Source: Candidatus Sumerlaeota bacterium (GTDB lineage: Bacteria > Sumerlaeota > Sumerlaeia > UBA8349). From it: a stretch of DNA of 6,271 nucleotides. This document shows, one piece after another, positions 1-5,535 of this stretch. The notes beneath the pieces were generated by a model. That model did not search any database, was not told where the DNA came from, and saw only the letters and a list, made by a program, of their open reading frames with translations. Within the stretch, counting starts at the first letter, position 1. Each line of letters starts with the position of its first letter. Both the position numbers and the translations under genes were made by a program. Location: positions 5,341 through 11,611 of the forward strand of contig DNPO01000243.1 of NCBI GenBank assembly GCA_003501375.1, in the 5' to 3' direction.

Positions 1-325
1 CGCCAACGCCCGACGTAACAGGCCACATTGCCGTAGACGTGCCTGCAAAAACTCGGAAGAACTGAATAAGCAGCCACGCCAAACTAAATCCGCACAACAC
101 CAAAGTGGCGGATAGGCCCAGCCGTGAAACCAGATAAACTTCTTTGGTTTCACGGAAAATATGTTGCTCCGAAAAACCATTGTGATGCGTATCCCCAAAA
201 AGTTGCAGCAACCGCACACGATTCAACGTGAGAATGGCTGATTCCATAATGCTGAAGAGCATGCCCAGCGCCAGGGAAAGCACAAAGCATGATATTGCGA
301 GGCAGTAATAAGTCGAGAGAGGCAT
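1..325 (-). CDS. DUF21 (CNNM/CorC-type) membrane protein, N-terminal part, cut by window edge
   Basis: The frame opens with ATG at 325 and runs without a stop to the window edge, giving 108 residues. Residues about 6-27 are a hydrophobic segment ending in LGMLFSIMESAILTLNRVRL (20-39). This matches the DUF21 signature, in which a membrane helix carries a conserved Glu in an 'S-x-x-E-x-A-x-x-x-L-N/S-x-x-R' context. A second hydrophobic stretch covers about 67-91. Known members are membrane proteins with DUF21, a CBS pair and often a CorC_HlyC domain; they are linked to Mg2+/Co2+ handling in some bacteria and are often misnamed hemolysins. The CBS part, if present, lies outside the window. The start is fixed by an in-frame TAA at 350-352 and by the absence of another ATG, GTG or TTG between; an AAGGA lies about 13 nt upstream. 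It follows the paralogue at 941-2089 on the same strand. The family call is fairly firm; the transported ion is unknown. Confidence 0.8.
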   Translation of the reverse strand, partial: MPLSTYYCLAISCFVLSLALGMLFSIMESAILTLNRVRLLQLFGDTHHNGFSEQHIFRETKEVYLVSRLGLSATLVLCGFSLAWLLIQFFRVFAGTSTAMWPVTSGVG

Positions 326-444
326 ACGCCGTTTTACATCCTTGGTTTGTTACCCACGAGCAGGTTCAACAATGATATCCTGTTTCAAGCAATCACAATT
401 TTCAACGAGATAAGGGGGCCGAACATCTGCTATATTTTTAGTTT

Positions 445-463
445 GCCGCAAAGAACACGGAGA
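445..463 (+). repeat. Left arm of inverted repeat flanking the GxxExxY gene
   Basis: Reads GCCGCAAAGAACACGGAGA on the plus strand. It matches the minus-strand reading of 916-934 (GCCACAAAGAACGCAGAGA) at 16 of 19 positions. The purine-rich 'CAAAGAACRCRGAG' style resembles dispersed repeats I recall near GxxExxY genes in several phyla; that link is from memory and untested here. It lies about 20 bp beyond the gene's stop codon. Confidence 0.6.
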
Positions 464-482
464 AACATAAGTTTCCTACGGC

Positions 483-863
483 CTATCCTCTATCTTCACT
501 CAAAATAAACTTCCGTACTTGAAACTGATATGACCCAAAATTGATGAGCATTCCATGTTCCATTCGACTTGACTTCATATATCCAAGAACCTGAGCAACA
601 TGCTCGTTTGCAATGGTTTTAGCGGCCTTCAATTCTACTACTAAACAGTTCTCCACTAATAAATCTGCCAAATAATCCCCCAACGGTGTTCCATCCTCAT
701 CGTAAACCTGGATGGGATATTGCTGGCAAGCATTGAATCCTGCTTTTTGCAAACGATGCAACAACGCATTTTCATATACTTTCTCCAGATGCCCATGTCC
801 GTGATAGACATGAATATCGTACGCTATTTGCCGAACATGATCACATAAAACCTGTATATCCAT
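483..863 (-). CDS. GxxExxY-family protein (PDDEXK-like nuclease fold)
   Basis: A 126-residue soluble protein. The signature GHLEKVY (24-30) fits G-x-x-E-x-x-Y. Further residues fit a PDDEXK-type active site: E27, D67 in LADLLV, the E77-L-K79 pair in VVELKA, and Q91 in QVLGYMK. The family (GxxExxY / PDDEXK_3) is widespread, often multicopy within a genome, and its function is not established; the catalytic residues suggest a nuclease but no substrate is known. An ATG at 896 would add 11 residues (MYLYANRKGSG). I prefer the ATG at 863 because AGGAAGGG (871-878) sits 7 nt before it and the family homology begins after it. The gene is shorter and AT-richer than its neighbours and is enclosed by inverted repeats, which suggests recent acquisition. 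Nothing links its role to the adjacent membrane proteins. Confidence 0.88.
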   Translation of the reverse strand: MDIQVLCDHVRQIAYDIHVYHGHGHLEKVYENALLHRLQKAGFNACQQYPIQVYDEDGTPLGDYLADLLVENCLVVELKAAKTIANEHVAQVLGYMKSSRMEHGMLINFGSYQFQVRKFILSEDRG

Positions 864-870
864 CCCACTG

Positions 871-878
871 CCCTTCCT
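871..878 (-). promoter_or_regulatory. Ribosome binding site that sets the GxxExxY start
   Basis: On the minus strand this reads AGGAAGGG, 7 nt before the ATG at 861-863. It is the best Shine-Dalgarno match near this gene and favours the internal start over the upstream ATG at 894-896, which has no comparable site. Confidence 0.65.
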
Positions 879-915
879 GTTTGCATATAAGTACAAAAAG
901 GTTTTTTCTCTGTGC

Positions 916-934
916 TCTCTGCGTTCTTTGTGGC
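916..934 (-). repeat. Right arm of inverted repeat flanking the GxxExxY gene
   Basis: Reads GCCACAAAGAACGCAGAGA on the minus strand and continues inward with GCACAGAG, giving a purine-rich stretch. It is the partner of 445-463 (three mismatches in 19). It begins 6 bp past the stop codon of the membrane-protein gene ending at 941, so the insertion, if that is what it is, spared that reading frame. Confidence 0.6.
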
Positions 935-940
935 TAATTT

Positions 941-2089
941 TTATTTTGCTTGTCCAACCTCTTCTCCCCCATCTTCCGGCGACGATCCCATCAACGCCTG
1001 CAACAAATCGTTCATAGAAACGATTCCAGCCGTTGCACCAAACTCATCCAGCACCACCACAATCTGCCGCCGCTGTTTCTTCATGATGGCCAACAATTCA
1101 ATCAGTTCCGTCTCTTCCGTTACAAAAACCGCCGGGGTAATATGCGCGTGATAGTCCTTACGCGGATACAGCAATGCTTGCCGTTTGTGCAACACACCTT
1201 CTATATGGTCCAGCGTTTTGGTGTAAACAATCAGTCGCGTGTACTCACTCTCACGCAAAAACTTAAGCACCTCTTCATGGGGAGTATGCGTTTCAATCCC
1301 TGCAATTTTAGCACGCGGCGTCATGATGTCCAAGGCGTTGCTCTCGCCAAACTCCAGCGCATGATCGATCATCTCGCGCTCTTCCTCTTCCAGCGTCACA
1401 TCCACCTGTCCAAACCCGATCAGCGCCAGCAAGCGCTTTTCCACCTCAACCGCCCGAGCACGATCCAACGTGTTCAGTTGCAGCGCCCGGCTCAACAGGT
1501 GCAAGAGTTGTAGTGGCAAAAAAGTAAGCGGCGCAAAAAGTACCCGGCAATACTGACAAATCGCTACCGCAGTTGGCGACCAGGATTTAACATGCTTTGC
1601 CGCTAACAAACCGGGGAGAATTTCCCCCAGCACAAATACCAGAAACGCGCTGAATAGAAAAACCAGCAGCAAAATCGGCACACCGGAAACATTCCACCAA
1701 CGGAATATCGCGCAGCCAATAAAAACACCAAAGACAAGATTAAAAAACAACCCGCCCGCCAGCAACGTGATCCATGTGTGATCCACATCTCTACGCGCTT
1801 GCACCAACAATTTAGCCGCCGCAGAATTTTCCTGGCGTAACGACTCGATTTCTTCAGGGGCAAGTGAAAAAACAGCATGGTCCAAAATGGTAAAAAGCGC
1901 CGATCCTAACCAACCAACCAAAATGCCCAACAGCATCCAAAGCCAAGCCGTAGGACGATGCAGTATGGAAGACGCTTCCGTGTCTGAGTTAAACAGGCCA
2001 AAAGCCAACACAGGCAAGGCGAAAAACAGAAATGCAACGCAAAAAATGACTCGGGAAAGAGAAAGGGGGCGTGTACTGGGTGGTTCCAT
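941..2089 (-). CDS. HlyC/CorC (CNNM)-type membrane protein: DUF21 plus CBS pair, no CorC_HlyC domain
   Basis: A 382-residue inner-membrane protein. Hydrophobic segments are at about 13-33, 48-68, 108-129, 136-160 and 182-200. The DUF21 landmarks are SALFTILDHAVFSL (63-76), where Asp70 stands where Glu is usual, and GEILPGLLAAKH (155-166), a variant of the 'GE-x-x-PK' motif with Gly for Lys. The cytoplasmic half has EEEREMIDHALEFGE (235-249), DIMTPRAKI (254-262, the hallmark 'D-x-M-T-P-R' opening the CBS pair) and a second CBS motif around 341-367 (VVVLDEFGATAGIVSMNDLL). It ends soon afterwards with an acidic tail, so the C-terminal CorC_HlyC domain found in many relatives is absent. CBS pairs usually sense adenine nucleotides; relatives are linked to Mg2+/Co2+ export or tolerance, but the substrate here is unknown. 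The only ATG is at 2089; no clear Shine-Dalgarno is visible. A second DUF21 gene (start 325) follows on the same strand, so the two may act together. Confidence 0.9.
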   Translation of the reverse strand: MEPPSTRPLSLSRVIFCVAFLFFALPVLAFGLFNSDTEASSILHRPTAWLWMLLGILVGWLGSALFTILDHAVFSLAPEEIESLRQENSAAAKLLVQARRDVDHTWITLLAGGLFFNLVFGVFIGCAIFRWWNVSGVPILLLVFLFSAFLVFVLGEILPGLLAAKHVKSWSPTAVAICQYCRVLFAPLTFLPLQLLHLLSRALQLNTLDRARAVEVEKRLLALIGFGQVDVTLEEEEREMIDHALEFGESNALDIMTPRAKIAGIETHTPHEEVLKFLRESEYTRLIVYTKTLDHIEGVLHKRQALLYPRKDYHAHITPAVFVTEETELIELLAIMKKQRRQIVVVLDEFGATAGIVSMNDLLQALMGSSPEDGGEEVGQAK

Positions 2090-2189
2090 CGTTACGAAAA
2101 GGCAGCGAGGCGCGTGGAATTTAGATAAAGACGCCCCGCCTTCACCTTCAGCGGGATTATCCCAAGTGAAACCTCAAACTGCAAGAAGA

Positions 2190-2219
2190 ATTGCAAGGAA
2201 GGATTGCTTCTTTAGTCAA
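2190..2219 (-). promoter_or_regulatory. Weak candidate sigma-70 promoter for the CorC-type gene
   Basis: On the minus strand, TTGACT (2214-2219, five of six matches to the -35 consensus) is followed after 18 bp by TGCAAT (2190-2195, four of six to the -10). It points toward the ATG at 2089, about 100 bp away, and its -35 overlaps the palindrome at 2218-2227. Such matches occur by chance, so this is only a candidate. Confidence 0.25.
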
Positions 2220-2227
2220 TCCGGATT
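2218..2227. repeat. Perfect 10-bp palindrome AATCCGGATT
   Basis: AATCCGGATT is its own reverse complement and is nested in TCAA...TTGA (2216-2230). CCGGAT recurs at 2238-2243. A GATAAT hexamer overlaps its right side (2229-2234). In a divergent intergenic region it could be an operator, but nothing in the window identifies a regulator. Confidence 0.35.
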
Positions 2228-2423
2228 TGATAATGTGCCGGATAGTCGCCTCGGCTGTCTTGGCTGTACACCAGACTGTTGGGGGCCGTCCTACACACTC
2301 ACCCGCTTTTTCAATTGAATTTTTGATAAAAATCCCCGATGCTACAGGAGCGGGAAAATGCGCCAGACGCGCGCGCATGCTCGCCTGAGGTTATTTTTCC
2401 ATAGTGCGTCCCTGAAATGCCCC

Positions 2424-2440
2424 GCCAGTTTACCCCTGGC
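2424..2440 (+). other. Small hairpin just upstream of the tolB ribosome binding site
   Basis: GCCAG (2424-2428) and CTGGC (2436-2440) pair around a 7-nt loop. It ends 5 nt before AAAGGAA (2446-2452), the presumed tolB Shine-Dalgarno. The stem is only 5 bp, so a regulatory effect on translation is speculative. Confidence 0.3.
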
Positions 2441-2463
2441 TCTCGAAAGGAACTTTTTCCCCT

Positions 2464-3825
2464 ATGTCCGTGCAACGTATTCTTCCGCTTCTCCTTGCCG
2501 TTCTTTTCTCCGTTACCTCTTTTGCTTCTGCCCAGACCACACCTGATAAGGCCGTTAGTATCGGGCCGAGAATTACAACGGGCAATTTCCAAGCAGTCCA
2601 GATTGCCATCCCCGCCTTTGAGTTAAAAGCCGGCGCTTCTAATGGCGGTTTGGAACCCGCCTTTTTCCAGAAGGTGATCTACAACGACTTGGAATTTTTC
2701 TCCGATTTCAAGCGAGTTGAAAATCAGGCTTTGGTAGAACAAACCCAACGCCATGATATGGCATCCAATCAGGCGAAGGATTTTATCGATTATGCCGAGT
2801 GGCAGCGCATTGGAGCCGCCTTTGTTCTCAAAGGCGAATATGCCGTGGACGCTTCAGGGCGGTTGCAATTGGAAGTCCGTCTGTTCAATCTGACCACGGG
2901 CGAACGCGCCTTTGGTTTTCAGTACACCCCGTTGCCTGTTTCAGAAAAACGCATGATGGCGCACCAGATCAGTGATGATATAGTCAAGGCGGTCTTCAAC
3001 CAGCCGGGTATCGCCAGCACGCAAATTGTCTTCGTTGCTTCCGCCGCCAACCCGCGTGTGAAAGAACTGTATGTAATGGATGCGGATGGCGATAACCTAC
3101 GCCAACTCACCCGCGACAACAGCCTTGCCGCCACCCCCTGCTGGGGCATGAATGGCACCGAGGTTTATTATACCTCTTACAAAGACACCAACCCCGACCT
3201 TTGGGGTATTCAGATTGCCACCCGTAAAACCTGGGTTATTTCCCGCTTTGCCGGTTTGAATTACACCGCCGACTGGAGTGCCGCCAACAAGCGTATCGCG
3301 CTCACGCTGGGCAAGGACGGTAACTCCGAAATCTACACGATGGATCGTAATGGCAACACCGCCACCATGAAACGCCTGACCCGCAACGCCTGCATCGACT
3401 CCTCCCCCTGCTGGAATCCGGCGGGCACGCAGATGGTTTTCACTTCGGACCGCACCGGTACACCGCAAATCTGGGCGATGGACGCGGATGGCAACAACGC
3501 GCGGAAACTGACCTATGGCGGCAACTATAACGACGCGGCTGTCTGGTCGCCCAAGGGAGATCAGATTGCCTATGTGGGACGCGATGGACAATTTGATGTC
3601 CACGTGATGAACGTGGATGGAACTAACGATTTCAAACTCACTTCCAACCAACGCAACAATGAAGACCCCACATACGCTCCGGACAGCAAGCACTTTGTTT
3701 TCTCCTCCAACCGCACCGGCAGTTATGAAATTTTCATTATGGACGACAAAGGTAACAATGTGCACCAACTGACCAAGATGAACGGTAATGCGCAATCGCC
3801 CTCTTGGTCTCCCTTATTCCGTTAA
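2464..3825 (+). CDS. tolB: Tol-Pal system protein TolB (periplasmic beta-propeller)
   Basis: 453 residues, close to the usual 420-450. A signal peptide (residues 1-23: hydrophobic core LLLAVLF, AxA-type site ASA|Q) sends it to the periplasm. An N-terminal alpha/beta domain covers about 38-180 (VQIAIPAF at 45-52; VLKGEY at 121-126). Then come six beta-propeller repeats of the 'E-I-Y-x-M-D-x-x-G-x-x-x-x-x-L-T' type, visible at about 201, 246, 289, 336, 378 and 422. In the Tol-Pal complex TolB shuttles between Pal (outer-membrane lipoprotein) and the TolA/TolQR motor, helping outer-membrane constriction during division. AAAGGAA (2446-2452) lies 11 nt before the ATG. No tolQ, tolR, tolA or pal is adjacent in the window, although tolB is commonly next to pal; the following gene is a flavodiiron protein 42 bp away. 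The family call is secure; participation in a complete Tol-Pal complex is inferred. Confidence 0.95.
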   Translation: MSVQRILPLLLAVLFSVTSFASAQTTPDKAVSIGPRITTGNFQAVQIAIPAFELKAGASNGGLEPAFFQKVIYNDLEFFSDFKRVENQALVEQTQRHDMASNQAKDFIDYAEWQRIGAAFVLKGEYAVDASGRLQLEVRLFNLTTGERAFGFQYTPLPVSEKRMMAHQISDDIVKAVFNQPGIASTQIVFVASAANPRVKELYVMDADGDNLRQLTRDNSLAATPCWGMNGTEVYYTSYKDTNPDLWGIQIATRKTWVISRFAGLNYTADWSAANKRIALTLGKDGNSEIYTMDRNGNTATMKRLTRNACIDSSPCWNPAGTQMVFTSDRTGTPQIWAMDADGNNARKLTYGGNYNDAAVWSPKGDQIAYVGRDGQFDVHVMNVDGTNDFKLTSNQRNNEDPTYAPDSKHFVFSSNRTGSYEIFIMDDKGNNVHQLTKMNGNAQSPSWSPLFR

Positions 3826-3867
3826 CCCCTGCATCAACTTAACATAGAAAAGGTTCGTCTGATTATC

Positions 3868-5067
3868 ATGAACACTTCGCTTAAAGAGGGTATTGATTGG
3901 GTAGGTTATGTGGATTGGATCGTTCGGGACTTTCACGGCTACATGACCGACAAGGGTTCTACCTATAATGCCTACCTGGTACGAGATGAAAAAATTGCAT
4001 TAATTGACACGGTCAAAGCACCGTACGCCAAGACGCTGCTGGACAATGTGCGCGCACTGACTGCGTTGGAGAAAGTGGATTATATTGTCTGCAACCACGC
4101 TGAACCCGATCACTCTGGTGGTTTGCCAGAAGTGGTGAAGGCGCTGCCCAACGCCACGGTTGTTTGCAACGAAAAATGCCAAGTGGCACTTGGTCGCCAT
4201 TTTGACACTTCCACCTGGAAGTTTCAGGTGGTAAAAGATGGCGAGCAACTTTCGTTAGGCAAACGCTCCCTCATGTTTCTTGACACGCCGATGGTACACT
4301 GGCCGGAATCCATGTTTACGTATGTCCCGGAAGAAAAAGTTCTCTTCTCGATGGACGCATTTGGACAGCATCTTGCCACTTCCCGCCGTTTTGACGATGA
4401 ACTTGAAGACGCGCTCGAAGTGATCATGCCGGAAGCCACTACTTACTACGCTAACATTGTCATGCCGTATGGCAAGCAGGTGCAGAAAGTTCTGGACCGT
4501 GCAGCGACTATTGCAATTGAAGTCATTGCCCCCAGTCATGGCGTCATCTGGCGTAAACATATTCCAGAAATCGTGGCTGCCTATCGCGATTTTGCTGTAT
4601 GCCGTTCCAAGCGCAAAGTGGTGATTGTTTTCGATTCCATGTGGAAAAGCACCGAACTCATGGCCCATGCCATTGCCGATGGCGCATCCCTCACGGATGT
4701 TGAGGTCAAACTCTACAGTATTCGCGCCAGCAATCTGACCCTGTTGGCCACAGAAGCACTGGATGGTGCCACCTTTGCCTTTGGAACTCCGACCCTCAAC
4801 CAGGGAATGATGCCCGAAATCTCAGCCCTGCTCACCTACCTCAAGGGATTACGCCCCACGGGTAAGGCAGCCTTTGCCTTTGGTTCCTATGGATGGGCCA
4901 AGGGAGGCTCCGAAGCAGTGGAAGCAATACTGAAGGACATGAAGATGGAAATTTTGCGCCCCGTTCTCAACTCGCAGTATGTCCCGACGGAAGAAATCCT
5001 GAAGGAATGTTTTGAGGCTGGCCAAATGCTTGCGCAAAAAGCGCAAGAGATGACGAAAACAGCATAA
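3868..5067 (+). CDS. fprA: Class A flavodiiron protein (FprA / rubredoxin:oxygen oxidoreductase family)
   Basis: A 399-residue cytoplasmic enzyme, the usual size for the two-domain class A form. The metallo-beta-lactamase-like domain (about 1-245) carries all six diiron ligands: H77-x-E79-x-D81 in CNHAEPDHSG, H144, D163 and H224. The spacings of 62, 18 and 60 residues between D81, H144, D163 and H224 match the canonical pattern exactly. The flavodoxin domain (about 248-395) has a phosphate-binding loop in FDSMWKSTELMA (255-266), plus GTPTLNQGMMPE (306-317) and GSYGWAKGG (339-347), which line the FMN. The family reduces O2 to water and/or NO to N2O, taking electrons from rubredoxin, which is encoded 41 bp downstream. 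There is no fused C-terminal rubredoxin or flavin-reductase domain. The start fits the typical N-terminus (WVGYVDWIVRDFHGY); its Shine-Dalgarno (AAAAGG, 3848-3853) is rather far away. Whether O2 or NO is preferred cannot be read from the sequence. Confidence 0.96.
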   Translation: MNTSLKEGIDWVGYVDWIVRDFHGYMTDKGSTYNAYLVRDEKIALIDTVKAPYAKTLLDNVRALTALEKVDYIVCNHAEPDHSGGLPEVVKALPNATVVCNEKCQVALGRHFDTSTWKFQVVKDGEQLSLGKRSLMFLDTPMVHWPESMFTYVPEEKVLFSMDAFGQHLATSRRFDDELEDALEVIMPEATTYYANIVMPYGKQVQKVLDRAATIAIEVIAPSHGVIWRKHIPEIVAAYRDFAVCRSKRKVVIVFDSMWKSTELMAHAIADGASLTDVEVKLYSIRASNLTLLATEALDGATFAFGTPTLNQGMMPEISALLTYLKGLRPTGKAAFAFGSYGWAKGGSEAVEAILKDMKMEILRPVLNSQYVPTEEILKECFEAGQMLAQKAQEMTKTA

Positions 5068-5091
5068 ACTAAGAGAAGAATACCACTTACC

Positions 5092-5097
5092 AAGGAG
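5092..5097 (+). promoter_or_regulatory. Ribosome binding site for rubredoxin
   Basis: AAGGAG lies 11 nt before ATG 5109. An in-frame TTG at 5103 (5-nt spacing) could in principle start the protein two codons earlier, but the ATG gives the standard rubredoxin N-terminus and is preferred. Confidence 0.6.
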
Positions 5098-5108
5098 ATT
5101 GGTTGATT

Positions 5109-5270
5109 ATGGCAAAGTACGAATGCAACGTTTGTGGTTACATTTATGACCCGGCAGCGGGCGACCCAGATGCAGGGATCAACCCGGGCACTTCTTTCGA
5201 CGCCCTGCCCGATACGTGGGTTTGTCCTGAGTGTGGTGTGGGTAAAGATGAGTTTTCTCCCGTAGAATAA
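5109..5270 (+). CDS. rd: Rubredoxin
   Basis: A 53-residue protein, the typical length of a simple rubredoxin. The four iron-binding cysteines lie in two knuckles: C6-N-V-C9-G-Y and C39-P-E-C42-G-V. The intervening core is also typical: YIYDPAAGDPDAGI at 11-24, then P26-G and F30, L33-P-D-T-W-V. It holds one Fe in an FeS4 site and carries single electrons in the cytoplasm. The flavodiiron protein ends 41 bp upstream on the same strand, and rubredoxin is its established donor in anaerobes such as Desulfovibrio gigas, so the pair very likely works together. An NAD(P)H:rubredoxin reductase, needed to complete the chain, is not in the window. An intrinsic terminator begins 38 bp after the stop. 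Confidence 0.97.
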   Translation: MAKYECNVCGYIYDPAAGDPDAGINPGTSFDALPDTWVCPECGVGKDEFSPVE

Positions 5271-5308
5271 GTATTCTCAGAAAAAGATTCCCACTATTTT
5301 TAAACGTG

Positions 5309-5355
5309 AACGCACGCAAGCGCCCCCGTGGCTATTTGCGTGCGTTTTTATTTTT
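5309..5355 (+). terminator. Strong rho-independent terminator after rubredoxin
   Basis: A perfect 11-bp stem, AACGCACGCAA (5309-5319) with TTGCGTGCGTT (5336-5346), closes a 16-nt loop and runs into a T-rich tail (5347-5355, one A interrupting). It should end the transcript that includes the flavodiiron protein and rubredoxin genes and insulate the peptidase gene downstream. Confidence 0.92.
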
Positions 5356-5382
5356 GGGGGATGTCCATCAATTTCCTCTGAC

Positions 5383-5398
5383 ATTTGTCAAGACAAAT
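5383..5398. promoter_or_regulatory. Perfect 7+7 bp inverted repeat upstream of the peptidase gene, possible operator
   Basis: ATTTGTC (5383-5389) and GACAAAT (5392-5398) are exact reverse complements separated by AA. TTGTCA (5385-5390) inside it matches five of six positions of a -35 box, although no good -10 follows at 17 bp. A separate -10-like TACAAT lies at 5452-5457, about 80 bp before the ATG, without a good -35. The dyad is clear; its role as a repressor or activator site is inference. Confidence 0.35.
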
Positions 5399-5535
5399 TT
5401 ATGATGGTACGAAATATGGGAATTATTCCTCCAAAGTCCAACCTTTTGCATTACAATAGAAGACGTAGGTGACGGGAGAAGGGTATAGTCTTGCGCGGCA
5501 TTTGAGCGCACCAAGGCAAGGGGGGATTTTATATC

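Larger units (their letters stand above)
445..934 (-). mobile_element. Candidate inverted-repeat-bounded cassette carrying a GxxExxY gene
   Basis: About 490 bp bounded by imperfect inverted repeats (445-463 and 916-934, 16 of 19 identical) encloses a single gene (483-863). The cassette lies between two paralogous DUF21 membrane-protein genes, with its right end 6 bp beyond the stop codon of the upstream one. A hand count over 541-780 gives about 41% G+C, while sampled blocks inside the neighbours are higher (for example 1381-1440 about 58%). A 7-bp direct repeat, ATTTTTA, lies outside both arms (434-440 and 937-943) and could be a target duplication, but it is AT-rich and short. No transposase is encoded, so any movement would need an enzyme supplied elsewhere. 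That this is a mobile unit is inference. Confidence 0.4.
2090..2463. other. Divergent intergenic region between the CorC-type gene and tolB
   Basis: 374 bp between two divergently transcribed genes, so promoters for both should lie here. Open frames on both strands in this stretch have no recognisable domains and overlap one another, so I call none. Visible items are a 10-bp palindrome (2218-2227), CCGGAT repeated at 2221 and 2238, another perfect palindrome TTCAATTGAA (2310-2319), a short ATGCGC/GCGCAT inverted repeat (2358-2363 and 2373-2378) and a hairpin before the tolB ribosome binding site (2424-2440). I found no convincing tolB promoter. Confidence 0.7.

Noticed and set aside
483..896. 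Longer GxxExxY version starting at the ATG at 896
   Set aside because: The added 11 residues are not part of the recognised family region and a strong ribosome binding site (871-878) serves the internal ATG at 863.
445..934. Insertion sequence with its own transposase
   Set aside because: The only gene inside encodes a GxxExxY protein; no DDE, HUH or serine/tyrosine recombinase motif is present, so I only propose a candidate non-autonomous cassette.
950..1513. Plus-strand open frame of 187 codons
   Set aside because: It lies wholly opposite the CorC-type gene (941-2089), shows no domain, signal or clear ribosome binding site, and has the His/Gln/Arg-rich look of an antisense shadow.
2325..2330. 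GATAAA as a tolB -10 box
   Set aside because: No acceptable -35 lies 16-18 bp upstream, and AT-rich runs here make such hexamers likely by chance.
2157..2388. Short overlapping open frames on both strands in the divergent intergenic region
   Set aside because: They have no domains and no convincing ribosome binding sites, and they overlap one another; at this length open frames are expected by chance.
3097..3795. Minus-strand open frame of 232 codons opposite tolB
   Set aside because: tolB is unmistakable on the other strand; the repetitive Val/Gly/His composition reflects the reverse of the beta-propeller repeats.
4255..4668. Minus-strand open frame of 137 codons opposite the flavodiiron gene
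   Set aside because: It is fully covered by a gene with all catalytic ligands on the plus strand and has no recognisable motif of its own.
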